A DNA stretch of 64,000 nt, from assembly GCA_035604635.1 (NCBI GenBank), contig DATNIC010000005.1, positions 8,234-72,233 on the forward strand, in the 5' to 3' direction. The position numbers and the translations under genes were made by a program. A model generated the notes under the pieces. That model saw only the letters and a list, made by a program, of their open reading frames with translations, had not been told where the DNA came from and did not search any database. Position 1 is the stretch's first letter; each line of letters begins with the position of its first letter. This document shows, piece by piece, positions 27,199 through 36,560 of the stretch. This stretch comes from DATNIC01 sp035604635 (GTDB lineage Bacteria; Vulcanimicrobiota; Vulcanimicrobiia; Vulcanimicrobiales; Vulcanimicrobiaceae).

Positions 27199-27798
27199 TC
27201 ACGACCATGGTTCTTTCGGCGCCCCTCGGGGAATCGCGCCCCGCCGCGATCGCGATGGCGCCGGAGGTCGGGGGGCCCCAACGCGAAGCGTTGGGGGGCG
27301 CGCAGGCTGGGCCGGAGCGCCGATAAAACGAAAAGCCCAAGCCAGCGCGAGCGCGAGAGCATCCGAGACGTCGTCCGGTTCGGGGCGCAGGGTCAAGCCC
27401 AGCACTTGCATCACCATCGACTTCACTTGTTCTTTTCGGGCCGCTCCCGATCCGACCAACGCTCGTTTCACCAGCGAGTGCCCCAGGTGATGGACCGCGA
27501 CGCCGTGCTGCGCGGCGGCGAGGTACAAGACGCCGCGTGCGTGTCCCATCAGGACCGCAGTCGACGGATTGCGGTACGCAGTCCACAACTCCTCGACGAT
27601 CATCGCTTCGGGGCGCGCCTCCGCGACGATTCCGTGCATCGCGCGATAGAGTTGCGCGAGACGTCCTTCGAGCGGGAGATCGGCGTCGGGCTCGATGACA
27701 CCGGCTTCAATCAGCCGCAGTGTACGCGCATCGGCTTCGACGATCCCATATCCCGTCGTTCGCAATCCCGGGTCGACGCCTAATAAGCGCATCTTCAC
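27199..27798 (-). CDS. ruvC: Holliday junction endonuclease RuvC with repeat-derived tail
   Basis: Cuts Holliday junctions. The acidic catalytic residues are in place: Asp9 (GVDPG), Glu69/70 (MIVEEL) and Asp143/146 (DDVSDALALALAWA). A normal RuvC would end shortly after this helix. Here residues 159-199 are a Pro/Arg/Ala-rich tail read through a copy of the palindromic repeat (27218-27321). The start is GTG 27798, overlapping the kinase stop (GTGA); ATG 27792 is an alternative. Confidence 0.93.
   Translation of the reverse strand: MKMRLLGVDPGLRTTGYGIVEADARTLRLIEAGVIEPDADLPLEGRLAQLYRAMHGIVAEARPEAMIVEELWTAYRNPSTAVLMGHARGVLYLAAAQHGVAVHHLGHSLVKRALVGSGAARKEQVKSMVMQVLGLTLRPEPDDVSDALALALAWAFRFIGAPAQPARPPTLRVGAPRPPAPSRSRRGAIPRGAPKEPWS
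27218..27321 (-). repeat. GC-rich palindromic repeat, copy C, within ruvC
   Basis: Read on the minus strand it begins GGCGCTCCGGCCCAGCC, has a strong hairpin (GCGCCCCCCAACG, loop CTTCG region, TTGGGGCCCCCC) and ends GATTCCCCGAGGGGCGCC. The hairpin and the CCCCGAGGGGCGC block match copy B. It is in frame with ruvC and encodes residues 159 to about 193 of the protein, followed by a few codons to the stop. Confidence 0.78.
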
Positions 27799-29876
27799 CG
27801 CGCTTGATTGTAGATGATGTTGACGGCCTCGCCCGGGCGTAACGGCGTGTTGGCGACAGGATCGGTCCGCACGATCTTTCCGCCTTGTCCTTCAGGACTT
27901 GCTGTCACGTTGCCGACGACGTAGCCTGCATTCTGTAAGGCGGCCTTCGCTTCGTCGAGGCTCATCCCGCTCGTCTCGGGGACGACGCCGGATGCGGTGA
28001 CCATAATCGTGACGCCCGAGCCGTGTTTGAGCGCCGTCCCGGCCGGCGGGACTTGCCGCAGTACGGTCCCCGGCGCTCCGCTCTGCACGGTGTAGGAAAA
28101 GACCGGATCGAAACCCGCCGCTTGCAAAGCGCTGATTGCGTCATGCGTGCTTTTCCCCGTGACGTCCGGCACGCCCGTCGCGCCTGCGCCGCTGCTGACG
28201 ACGACCGTCACGGCCGAGCCGGGCGGGACCTTGGTCCCATCCTTGGGGTCTTGCGCTGCGATCGTATTTTCCGGGATGTTGTCGGTGGCCTGACGATCGC
28301 CGACCTGCAATTTCAAGCCCAGCCGCTCGAGCGCCGCCGTCGCCGCGTCGAGCGTCATGCTGACGACGTTGGGAACAGCGACCGGAGACTTTCCTTGCGA
28401 GACGACGAGCGTTACGACCGAGTCTTCGTGGACCTGCATTCCCGGCGCCGGCTTCACATCGACGACGCTGTCCTGCGGCGAGTCGCTGAATTGCTGCACG
28501 ATTTTCGTCCGGAGCTTCGCTTGCGTGAAGAGGCGCTGCGCATCGACTTTCGAGAACGTGCGCACGTCCGGAATCGTGACCATCGGCAGGCCCGCGCTCA
28601 CGAACAACTCGACGGGATCGTTCGTCGAGATCGTCGAGCCGCCGTCGGGCGTCTGGCGGACAACCCGGTCGGGCGGGATCGTCGCGCTCTCGATCTGAGT
28701 GATCTTCGGCGTGATGCCGAGAATCGCGAGCGACTGCTGTGCTTGCATCGACGACTGACCGACGTAGTCGCCGAGCGTCACCGTCCGCGCATGCAAGAAT
28801 GGGATCCCAACGCCGCTAGCAACGATGTAACCGCCGAATGCCGCGGTCAGGAGCAGCAACGCGAAAGCCGGCCACAGCCACCCGCGTCGCGGCGGTACGT
28901 CATCGGTCTCGATCGCATGGCTCTCACCGTTGGTCGGCGCTCGCTGCGGACGATCCGGCGACGACGAGCGTCGTGGCGGCGGCGCGACGATCGGTATCGT
29001 CGTCGTCGGCGCATCGGTCGGGTTCGAGCCGCGCGCCGCGTACACCGTGCTCGGCCGCTCCCGCGCCTCGCGCAAGACCGATGCGACCTCACTCGCCGAA
29101 GCGTACCGGTCGGCCGGCGCCTTCGCCAATAGTCGCATGATGATCGAGCGAACCGCCGGGCTCACCCCGACGGCTTCGAGCTCGTTTTCAGGGACCGCTT
29201 CGGAGACGTGCTTGAGTGCGACCGTCACGGGAGATGTCCCTGTGAAGGGCAATTTGCCGGTGAGCATCTGGTAGAGGACGACGCCGACGCTATACAGATC
29301 GGATTGCTCGTAGAGTTCGTGCCCTTGGGCTTGCTCGGGCGAAAGATAATAGACGCTCCCCATGACCATCCCGGGCTGCGTCACCGTCAACGAACGCTCC
29401 GAGATCGCCCGGGCTATCCCGAAGTCGGAAAGCTTGACGACGTCGTCCTTCGTCACCAGGATGTTCGCCGGCTTGATGTCGCGATGCAATATGCCTTGAC
29501 GGTGGGCGTACGCCAAGCCGGCGCAAATCTGCGCTGCATAGTCGATCGCGACCCGCTCCGGCAGCTTGCCGTCGATCGCAATGAGCTCGCCCAAGGTCGA
29601 ACCGTCGATCAGCTCCATCACGATATAGTAGGCGTCGCCCTCACGTCCGACGTCGTAGATGTTGGCGATGTTGGGGTGGGATAGCCGGGCGGCCGACTCC
29701 GCCTCGTGATAGAAGCGGCGGACGAAATCGTCGTCGATCGCGTATTGCGAGCGCAACACCTTGATGGCAACGCGCCGGCGCAAGAGGATGTCCGTCCCGG
29801 AATAAACGACCGCCATCCCGCCCTCGCCGACGCGACCTTCGATCCGATAACGATTGTTGTAGATTTGCTCGTTCAC
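27795..29876 (-). CDS. pknB: Membrane Ser/Thr protein kinase with five PASTA domains
   Basis: A 693-residue PknB/PrkC/StkP-type kinase. The kinase domain (about 9-270) has the Gly loop GRVGEGGMAVVYSG, Lys39 (VAIKV), HRDIKPAN (Asp133) and DFG (Asp151). A Pro/Ser/Thr linker precedes one membrane helix (332-353), then five extracytoplasmic PASTA units (about 365-428, 433-495, 499-562, 567-630, 631-690). PASTA domains sense muropeptides or lipid II. GTG 29876 lies two bases after the penicillin-binding protein gene. No cognate PP2C phosphatase is in the window. Confidence 0.94.
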   Translation of the reverse strand: MNEQIYNNRYRIEGRVGEGGMAVVYSGTDILLRRRVAIKVLRSQYAIDDDFVRRFYHEAESAARLSHPNIANIYDVGREGDAYYIVMELIDGSTLGELIAIDGKLPERVAIDYAAQICAGLAYAHRQGILHRDIKPANILVTKDDVVKLSDFGIARAISERSLTVTQPGMVMGSVYYLSPEQAQGHELYEQSDLYSVGVVLYQMLTGKLPFTGTSPVTVALKHVSEAVPENELEAVGVSPAVRSIIMRLLAKAPADRYASASEVASVLREARERPSTVYAARGSNPTDAPTTTIPIVAPPPRRSSSPDRPQRAPTNGESHAIETDDVPPRRGWLWPAFALLLLTAAFGGYIVASGVGIPFLHARTVTLGDYVGQSSMQAQQSLAILGITPKITQIESATIPPDRVVRQTPDGGSTISTNDPVELFVSAGLPMVTIPDVRTFSKVDAQRLFTQAKLRTKIVQQFSDSPQDSVVDVKPAPGMQVHEDSVVTLVVSQGKSPVAVPNVVSMTLDAATAALERLGLKLQVGDRQATDNIPENTIAAQDPKDGTKVPPGSAVTVVVSSGAGATGVPDVTGKSTHDAISALQAAGFDPVFSYTVQSGAPGTVLRQVPPAGTALKHGSGVTIMVTASGVVPETSGMSLDEAKAALQNAGYVVGNVTASPEGQGGKIVRTDPVANTPLRPGEAVNIIYNQAR

Positions 29877-29878
29877 GA

Positions 29879-31270
29879 TCAGGACCGCCGCGCTAAAGCG
29901 ACTCGCAGGACGTTGCGTGCAATCGGGGCGGCGACGGCGCCCCCATATCCAGCGTTCTCGACGACGACCGCAACCGCAACGCGCGGCGCCTCTGCCGGCG
30001 CGAAAGCGACAAACCACGAATGCGCTCTCCCTGCTGGATTCGTCGCGGTCCCCGTCTTTCCGGCGACGCTCACGTTCGGGAGCGCAGCCGCGGTCCCGGT
30101 CCCGTGGCGGACGACCTCGAGCATCATGTCGCGCACGGTCGCCGCCGTTTGCGGCGAGATTGGATTGGCGAGCTGTTCGGTCTTGGTCTGTACCGATATG
30201 CCGTTGCCTCGAACGGCCCGCACCAGGTACGGGCGCGGGGTCACGCCGCCGTTGGCGATCGTCGCCGCGACCAGCGCCATGCGCAGCGGCGAGACGAGGA
30301 GGGACGCCTGCCCAAACCCCATCTGAGCGAGGATCGACGGCGAAACGTCGGCCTGCGGCGGGATGCGGTCGCGCGCCGCCGGCAGGTCGAATTCGAGCGG
30401 TTGCCCCAGCCCCCAACGTCGGGCAGCGGCATACCACTCGTCGACCCCCAGCCGCAGGACGATCTGACCGAAATCGACGTTGCTCGAGAGCGCGAACGCG
30501 CCCGCGAGCGTCTGGGTCCCGGTCACCTCGCCCTCATCGTCGTGAATCGTGAAGTTTCCGACGACGAGGGAACCGTTGTCGGTGAACGTGGACTGCGGCG
30601 TGACGATCCCCGCCTCCAGCGCGTCGGCTGCCGTGATGATCTTGAACGTCGAGCCCGGCGGGTAGAGCCCTGACGTACTACGATCGAGCAGAGGGCTCGA
30701 TCCGCTGTGCGCGAGCCGTGGAAAGTCCGCATCGATCGTGTTTGGATCGAATCCGGGGACGCTCGCAAGGGCGAGGACGGCTCCGCTCTGAGGTTCGATG
30801 ACGATCCCGGCCGCGCGCGAATAGCGCGAGAGCTGCGTGACCAGGGCGCGTTGCGTCGCGACGTCGAGGGTCGTGATGACCTCGGCTCCGCGGCTGACCG
30901 GCTGCGCGCCCCCGAAGAGCGAGGTGACCTGCGCCAGGACGTCGGCCGATACGGGTCGCGGCGTGAGCGCACGATCGAATGCATCTTCGAGCCCGGATGT
31001 CCCGTAACGCGGCGAATCGTACCCGACGGCATGCGCGACGAGCGCTCCCAGCGGATAGACGCGCTTCGCGTTTTTGCTCTGCGCGAGGACCGTCCCGTCA
31101 CTTGCGACGATGTCGCCACGGCCTTGTGCAAGGAGCGCGACCCGCGGGTTACGGGGGTCCGCGTCGAGCGCCGGCGCTTCGACCAGCGCAATCCAGAACT
31201 GACGGACGACGATGATCGCAAAGAGCACGACGAAGAGCGCGCCGAGGCGACGGATTGCACGATTGGTCAC
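29879..31270 (-). CDS. Class B penicillin-binding protein (PbpA/FtsI-like)
   Basis: A peptidoglycan transpeptidase of 463 residues with an N-terminal membrane anchor (7-28). The three active-site motifs are STFK (Ser207-Lys210), SSN (262-264) and KTG (405-407). Its size and lack of C-terminal PASTA domains resemble actinobacterial PbpA, which also sits beside a PASTA kinase. Start GTG 31270 overlaps the previous stop. A direct functional link to the downstream kinase is likely but inferred. Confidence 0.93.
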   Translation of the reverse strand: MTNRAIRRLGALFVVLFAIIVVRQFWIALVEAPALDADPRNPRVALLAQGRGDIVASDGTVLAQSKNAKRVYPLGALVAHAVGYDSPRYGTSGLEDAFDRALTPRPVSADVLAQVTSLFGGAQPVSRGAEVITTLDVATQRALVTQLSRYSRAAGIVIEPQSGAVLALASVPGFDPNTIDADFPRLAHSGSSPLLDRSTSGLYPPGSTFKIITAADALEAGIVTPQSTFTDNGSLVVGNFTIHDDEGEVTGTQTLAGAFALSSNVDFGQIVLRLGVDEWYAAARRWGLGQPLEFDLPAARDRIPPQADVSPSILAQMGFGQASLLVSPLRMALVAATIANGGVTPRPYLVRAVRGNGISVQTKTEQLANPISPQTAATVRDMMLEVVRHGTGTAAALPNVSVAGKTGTATNPAGRAHSWFVAFAPAEAPRVAVAVVVENAGYGGAVAAPIARNVLRVALARRS

Positions 31271-32004
31271 GAACCAGGCCGCTCGCGCAGGAGCGTATAT
31301 CCTCCCTCAGTTCGAACCGCCAAGTAAGCAGCGCCGCCTTCTGATTCGATGACGAGATTGATGGTGCGATGCGCGGTCTCGTCTGTCAGCCCCGAGATCG
31401 CCATCACGGCATCGACGCCGATCTCGTCGAGTAAGCCGCCCGCAACATACACGGCGCGCGGCAGGGTGACAAAGTGCCGCTCCTCATAAGCGCCGCTGTG
31501 CCATGGTCCGCGCTTGCCGAAGACGGTCGCGTGATAATCCCAAGCGCAGAGTTGCCGGTCGTTCCAAACGAAATGATCGCGGACGCACGTCCTGCGGCAG
31601 ACCGCGCACTGCGTCAAGACCTCGGCGGGATGGGCGAGTGCGTCGACGACATCTTCCGGGACGTCGTCGACGTTGATCACCGCGCGCTCGGTGAGCGCTC
31701 CGGGAGGCTCCGACCCCCACCCGACGCGCATCAGCAGATCCAGATCGTGCAGCGATGCGACGAACGAGCGCTCGTCTTCCGGCGCAAAGGTTTGATCGAC
31801 CCAACCCGCGATATTGTCGGCGGCAATACCGACGCGCTGCCAACTCTCACCCACCACCACGCCGATCGGCGTCCACGCGAGCGGTGCCAGCCACGCCACG
31901 ACTTGGCCCTGCTGCGCGCGCAAGTCGGTCACGAATGCGAGAGTACTTGAGTTGCCGCCCAAGACGTAGACCCGCGCTTCCCTTTGCTCTCCCTCTCCAT
32001 TCAC
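31267..32004 (-). CDS. Unknown Cys-rich protein between carB and the PBP
   Basis: A 245-residue soluble protein I do not recognise. A putative metal-binding cluster lies at Cys133, Cys136, Cys140, His144, Cys153 and His158 (CAVCRRTCVRDHF and LCAWDYH). The N-terminus (VYVLGGNSSTLAFV) could begin a Rossmann-like fold. It has no membrane segment. GTG 32004 overlaps the carB stop, and its own stop overlaps the PBP start, so translation is probably coupled with both. Confidence 0.6.
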   Translation of the reverse strand: MNGEGEQREARVYVLGGNSSTLAFVTDLRAQQGQVVAWLAPLAWTPIGVVVGESWQRVGIAADNIAGWVDQTFAPEDERSFVASLHDLDLLMRVGWGSEPPGALTERAVINVDDVPEDVVDALAHPAEVLTQCAVCRRTCVRDHFVWNDRQLCAWDYHATVFGKRGPWHSGAYEERHFVTLPRAVYVAGGLLDEIGVDAVMAISGLTDETAHRTINLVIESEGGAAYLAVRTEGGYTLLRERPGS

Positions 32005-35000
32005 GGCGTGAGCAGACCTTCGCGCGAGGCTTGATACTCTTGCAGCGACCGCGGCGGGCCGATCGGTGCGGTCAACGCGCCGGCAAAGGCGCGCGCCGTA
32101 TCGAGGCTCGTCAAGCAGGCGATTCCGGCCTCGGCGGCGGCGCGGCGGATCCGGTACCCGTCGGTCAACTCGTGCGGGCCGACCGCATTATTGACGATTA
32201 AGTCGACGTCGCGCGCAGCGATCAACTCGAGCACGTGTGGTGATCCATCGCGAATGCGGTTGACGCGCTCGGCCGTGATCCCGGTCCCCGCGAGCCAGGC
32301 TGCCGTGCCGTGCGTCGCGATCAACGTGAATCCTAGATCGGCGTATTGCTGGACGATGGGGAGCGCTTCGCTCCGATCGACCTCCGAGATCGAGACGAGG
32401 ATCTTCGCGCCCTCTTGCGGCAGGCGGATCCCGGCCGCGATGAAGCCCTTGCGCAAAGCTCCGGCATAGGTCGGATCGATCCCCAGCACCTCGCCCGTCG
32501 ACTTCATCTCCGGACCGAGGATCGTCTCGACCCCGCGCATCTTCGCAAACGAGAACACGGGCACTTTGACGACGACGTAGTCGGGCTTGCGCGCCAGCCC
32601 CATTCCGAACTCCATGTCGCGCAGCCGTTCGCCGAGCGCAATCCGCGTCGCGGCGGCGACGATGTTGATCCCGGTCGCCTTCGCGATGATCGGGACAGTC
32701 CGGCTCGCGCGCGGATTGGCTTCGAGGATGTACAGCGCGCCCGCGTGGATGACAAACTGAATGTTGATCAGGCCACGAATCCCCAGCTCGTGCGCGATCG
32801 CCCGCGTGATCTCGACGATGTGCGCTTCCGTCTCCAGGTCGACGGTTTGCGTCGGGTAGACACTGATCGAATCGCCGGAGTGGATCCCGGCGCGTTCGAC
32901 GTGTTCGAAAATCCCGGGGACGAGGATGTCCTCGCCGTCGTAGACGGCGTCGACTTCGACCTCGAGCCCCGGGAGGTACTTATCGACGAGGAGCGGCGCG
33001 GCCGGGCGGATCGGCGGCGCCGATTCCGCGTAGGACGCGAGCTGCCCCTCATTATAAATGATCTCCATCCCGCGTCCGCCTAAGACGTACGACGGACGCA
33101 CCAAGACCGGGAAACCGAGCTCGCGCGCGATCTCGCGCGCCTTGCGGAATGAATTCGCGGCCTGACCTTGGGGCCGTGCGACCCCAAGCCGCTGCAGCGC
33201 AGCGTCGAACTTCTCGCGGTCTTCGGCCATGTCAAGCGTCCGCCGGTCGCTCCCGATGATTCGCACGTCCCGCTCGGCGAGCGCTTCGGCCAAATTGATC
33301 GCCGTCTGCCCGCCGAACGCCAGCATTACGCCGCGCGCATTGGTTGCCCGGTAGGTCGCCTCGACTTCATCGGGTCCCGGCGGCTCGAAGACCAGGACGT
33401 CCGAGATATCGAAATCGGTCGAGACCGTCTCGGGATTGTTATTGATGACGACCGCCGTCCGCCCCGCCTCACGCAACGCCCACGCAGCGTGGACGCAGCT
33501 GTAGTCGAACTCGATTCCCTGCCCGATGCGGATGGGGCCGCTCCCGACGACGACGACCGCCTCGCGCACCGGCGTGCGCATCTCGTCTTGCTCACCGTCC
33601 GACAAATAATAATACGGGGACTTGGCGGGAAACTCGGCCGCAGCGGTGTCGACCATCCGGAACGCCGGCGTCCCCGCCCCTTGTAATTTTTTGCCCGTCA
33701 GCCGCTCGATCCCGAGCCGAGAGTAGCCGGCTTGCCAGGCAGCCTCCAGGTTCGCTGCGTTTTCCTCGCGCGAGAGGCGCGATTCGAGTGCGACCAGTTC
33801 TTCGAATTCCCACAGCCAGAAACGGTCGATCGAGGAGGCCGCACAAATCCGGTCGACGTCCCATCCGCGCCGCAGGAGCTCGGCGACCGCAAACAGCCGC
33901 TCGTGCGTCGGTGTCCCGAGCTCACGCTCGAGCACGTCGTCGCTCCAATGCTGGTGTGGTCCGCCGGTCAACGTCTCACGGCCGAGATCGAGTCCGCGCA
34001 CCGCCTTGAGCAGCGCGGCGGCGAACGTTCTCCCGATCCCCATCGCTTCACCCGTCGACTTCATCTGCGTCCCCAAGCGCGTGTCGGCCAGCGGAAACTT
34101 GTCGAACGGCCAGCGCGGAATCTTCACGACGCAGTAGTCCAGCGTCGGCTCGTAAGCGGCTTTCGTCACCCCCGTCACCGGGTTGGGAATCTCGTCGAGC
34201 GTTTGGCCGAGGGCGATCTTGGTGCTGATCTTGGCGATGGGATACCCGGTCGCTTTCGAGGCGAGCGCCGAGCTGCGGGAGACGCGCGGGTTCACTTCGA
34301 TGATCTGATATTCGCTGCGTTGGGGATGAAGCGCGAACTGGATGTTGCAGCCGCCTTGCACTTTGAGCGCTCGGATCACGTTGATGCTCGCACTGCGCAG
34401 CATCTGGTATTCGAGATCGGAGAGCGTTTGCGAGGGCGCGACGACGATCGAGTCGCCGGTATGGACGCCCACGGGATCGATGTTCTCCATGTTGCAGACG
34501 ATGATGCAGTTGTTCGCGCTGTCGCGCAAGATCTCGTACTCGATCTCTTTCCAGCCGAGCAGCGACGTCTCGAGCAACGCTTGATGGATCAGGCTCGCAG
34601 CCAGGCCGCTCGCGAGCGTAGCGCGCAGTTCTTCTTCATCTCGTACGAGCCCGCCGCCGGTCCCGCCGAGCGTGTACGCCGGCCGCACCACCAGCGGGAA
34701 GCCGACCTCGCGTGCAAACGCTTCGCCCGCCGCAACGTCGGTGACGATGATGCTATGCGGGACGGGCTCGCCGATCTCGAGCATCTTCGCTTTGAAACGC
34801 TCGCGATCTTCGGCCAACCGGATGGTCTCGACCGGCGTCCCGAGCAATTCGACGCTGTATTTTTCGAGAATGCCCGCATCCGAGAGCTCGACGGCGAGGT
34901 TGAGCCCGGTTTGGCCGCCGAGCGTCGGCAGCAGCGCTTCGGGCCGCTCGCGCTCGATGATCGCCGCAACCGAAGCGACCGTGAGCGGCTCGAGATAGAC

Positions 35001-35177
35001 GGCGTCGGCGACCTCCGGATCGGTCATGATCGTCGCCGGATTCGAGTTGACGAGGACGACTCGGTGGCCTTCTTCGCGCAGGGCGCGGCACGCTTGAACG
35101 CCCGCGTAGTCGAATTCGGCGGCTTGACCGATCACGATCGGTCCAGAGCCGATGACCATCACCGAACGCCCAGGCAT
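32001..35177 (-). CDS. carB: Carbamoyl-phosphate synthase large subunit
   Basis: Makes carbamoyl phosphate for pyrimidines and arginine. A 1058-residue protein with two ATP-grasp halves: the first opens VMVIGSGPIVIGQAAEFDYAG, the second VVVGSGPIRIGQGIEFDYSC. The C-terminal allosteric (MGS-like) domain is about 920-1040. ATG 35177 is the only start in frame; the N-terminus is a few residues shorter than usual. It is unlinked to carA and the pyr genes, which lie 18 kb to the right. Confidence 0.96.
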   Translation of the reverse strand: MPGRSVMVIGSGPIVIGQAAEFDYAGVQACRALREEGHRVVLVNSNPATIMTDPEVADAVYLEPLTVASVAAIIERERPEALLPTLGGQTGLNLAVELSDAGILEKYSVELLGTPVETIRLAEDRERFKAKMLEIGEPVPHSIIVTDVAAGEAFAREVGFPLVVRPAYTLGGTGGGLVRDEEELRATLASGLAASLIHQALLETSLLGWKEIEYEILRDSANNCIIVCNMENIDPVGVHTGDSIVVAPSQTLSDLEYQMLRSASINVIRALKVQGGCNIQFALHPQRSEYQIIEVNPRVSRSSALASKATGYPIAKISTKIALGQTLDEIPNPVTGVTKAAYEPTLDYCVVKIPRWPFDKFPLADTRLGTQMKSTGEAMGIGRTFAAALLKAVRGLDLGRETLTGGPHQHWSDDVLERELGTPTHERLFAVAELLRRGWDVDRICAASSIDRFWLWEFEELVALESRLSREENAANLEAAWQAGYSRLGIERLTGKKLQGAGTPAFRMVDTAAAEFPAKSPYYYLSDGEQDEMRTPVREAVVVVGSGPIRIGQGIEFDYSCVHAAWALREAGRTAVVINNNPETVSTDFDISDVLVFEPPGPDEVEATYRATNARGVMLAFGGQTAINLAEALAERDVRIIGSDRRTLDMAEDREKFDAALQRLGVARPQGQAANSFRKAREIARELGFPVLVRPSYVLGGRGMEIIYNEGQLASYAESAPPIRPAAPLLVDKYLPGLEVEVDAVYDGEDILVPGIFEHVERAGIHSGDSISVYPTQTVDLETEAHIVEITRAIAHELGIRGLINIQFVIHAGALYILEANPRASRTVPIIAKATGINIVAAATRIALGERLRDMEFGMGLARKPDYVVVKVPVFSFAKMRGVETILGPEMKSTGEVLGIDPTYAGALRKGFIAAGIRLPQEGAKILVSISEVDRSEALPIVQQYADLGFTLIATHGTAAWLAGTGITAERVNRIRDGSPHVLELIAARDVDLIVNNAVGPHELTDGYRIRRAAAEAGIACLTSLDTARAFAGALTAPIGPPRSLQEYQASREGLLTP

Positions 35178-35251
35178 GCTGGGAAGAGCCTTTTGGACCG
35201 CAAGCCATGCTAGTCCTGGACGAGCTCGCTCGCGCAGGAGCGTCAGGCTTG

Positions 35252-35830
35252 CTAGGGCGGTCCTACAAGAACCTCAAGGGGCAATTTGACGTCCGGAAAA
35301 GCCAGCGCGGCCGCCGAGCCTTCCGTGACGGTAAAGGCCTGTTGATAGCTGCTGGAGCGCGGCTCGCGGTATACTTCGACCATTCTCTGGGCGACGTTAA
35401 CGATCCAAAGCTCCGGGATGCGCGCTGCGGCATAGAGCGGAGCCTTAACGAGGCGGTCGACGCGTACCGAGCTGTCCCAGACTTCGACGACGAGAAGCAC
35501 GTCATTCGGTTCCGGATGGTCGCTCGCATAGAAATCGAAGCGATAGCGCGCGAGGAGTACGTCGGGCTGGGGCTCCGACCGCGGCGGAATGCGCAGCGGC
35601 AGTTGGCTGCGGACAGTAGCCCGCTCTGCAAAACGCTGAACAAACACGGTTGCAATGCGGCCTACAGTCGCCGCATGCGGCGGCAACATCGGGCTCACCT
35701 CAACGATAGCCCCGTCGATCAGCTCGGTTCGCAGATCCTTCGGTAGGACGCCGGCGTTCGATAGCCGCTCGTACTCCGCGATCGTAAAGCGGTGCCGAGG
35801 CAACTCGTTGACCACGTCGAAGACTCCCAT
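35252..35830 (-). CDS. Uma2-family endonuclease-like protein (DUF820)
   Basis: A 192-residue protein with the restriction-endonuclease-like fold of the Uma2/DUF820 family. The opening HRFTIAEYERL, then PDVLLARY and LLVVEVWDSS carry the expected Asp and Glu of the PD-(D/E)xK site. The biological role of this family is unclear. ATG 35830 has AGGAG abutting it; GTG 35815 with GGGAG eight bases upstream may be the real start. It stands in a short gene pocket between pdxH and carB. Confidence 0.82.
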   Translation of the reverse strand: MGVFDVVNELPRHRFTIAEYERLSNAGVLPKDLRTELIDGAIVEVSPMLPPHAATVGRIATVFVQRFAERATVRSQLPLRIPPRSEPQPDVLLARYRFDFYASDHPEPNDVLLVVEVWDSSVRVDRLVKAPLYAAARIPELWIVNVAQRMVEVYREPRSSSYQQAFTVTEGSAAALAFPDVKLPLEVLVGPP

Positions 35831-35921
35831 CTCCTGACAAGATTTCGCCGCTCCCCTGTCCTTCCCCAGGCAGGAGATCACGCGGGTGGACGCAGACGAC
35901 AACGTCGCGTTGCGGCTCTCG

Positions 35922-36560
35922 TTACGGCGCAAGCCGTGCGATAGACCAGCCCTCGGCGGTGCGCCGGTATGCGATGCGGTCATGCACGCGATCAGGCCGC
36001 CCTTGCCAGAATTCGAAGCGCGCCGGGATCACGCGGTAGCCGCCCCAATGCGGGGGCCGCTCGACGTCGCGGCCGTCGAAGCGCTCCTCGAATGCCCGCA
36101 TGCGCTCTTCGAGAAACGCGCGACTCGCAATGGGCTGACTTTGCGGCGAGGCCCAGGCACTCAAGCGATGTCCCCGCGGCCGGCCGGCAAAATAGGTGTC
36201 GGAGTCCGCAGGACGCAGGACCTCGACCGTCCCTTCGATTCGGACTTGCCGTTCGAGCGCGGCCCAATAAAACAGCAGGCCGGCGCGACCGCAGGCGGCG
36301 AGATCGTCCGCTTTCGCACTCTCGTAGTTCGTGAAAAAGACGAAACCGCGCTCGTCGTAGCCGCGTAGGAGGACCATGCGGGCCGCAGGCGCTCCCTCGG
36401 GGGAGACGGTTGCAAGCCCCATTGCGTTCGCTTCGGGAACCTGCGCCGCGATCGCAGCGTCGAACCAGCTCCGAAATTGCACAAACGGATCGCGCGCGAC
36501 GTCGCGCTCATCGAGCGTGCCACGCTCGTACGTCCGGCGCGCGTGCAGCGGATCGCTCAT
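35922..36560 (-). CDS. pdxH: Pyridoxamine 5'-phosphate oxidase
   Basis: An FMN enzyme oxidising pyridoxine or pyridoxamine phosphate to PLP. ARMVLLRGYDERGFVFFTNYES, the RIEGTVE strand and WGGYRVIPARFEFWQGRPDRVHDR are characteristic. ATG 36560 overlaps the VWA gene stop (ATGA) and gives 212 residues, the usual length. PLP supports enzymes such as the ThrC encoded at the left of the window. Confidence 0.95.
   Translation of the reverse strand: MSDPLHARRTYERGTLDERDVARDPFVQFRSWFDAAIAAQVPEANAMGLATVSPEGAPAARMVLLRGYDERGFVFFTNYESAKADDLAACGRAGLLFYWAALERQVRIEGTVEVLRPADSDTYFAGRPRGHRLSAWASPQSQPIASRAFLEERMRAFEERFDGRDVERPPHWGGYRVIPARFEFWQGRPDRVHDRIAYRRTAEGWSIARLAP

Noticed and set aside
27165..27362. Extended RuvA N-terminus
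   Set aside because: RuvA homology begins exactly at ATG 27164; the extension covers ruvC and the repeat.
33732..35213. Plus-strand open frame of 493 codons
   Set aside because: Opposite carB, whose two ATP-grasp halves are intact; low-complexity shadow.
35252..35830. Uma2-like gene as part of a restriction or defence system
   Set aside because: No methyltransferase, specificity or other defence gene adjoins it, and the family is common outside defence loci.
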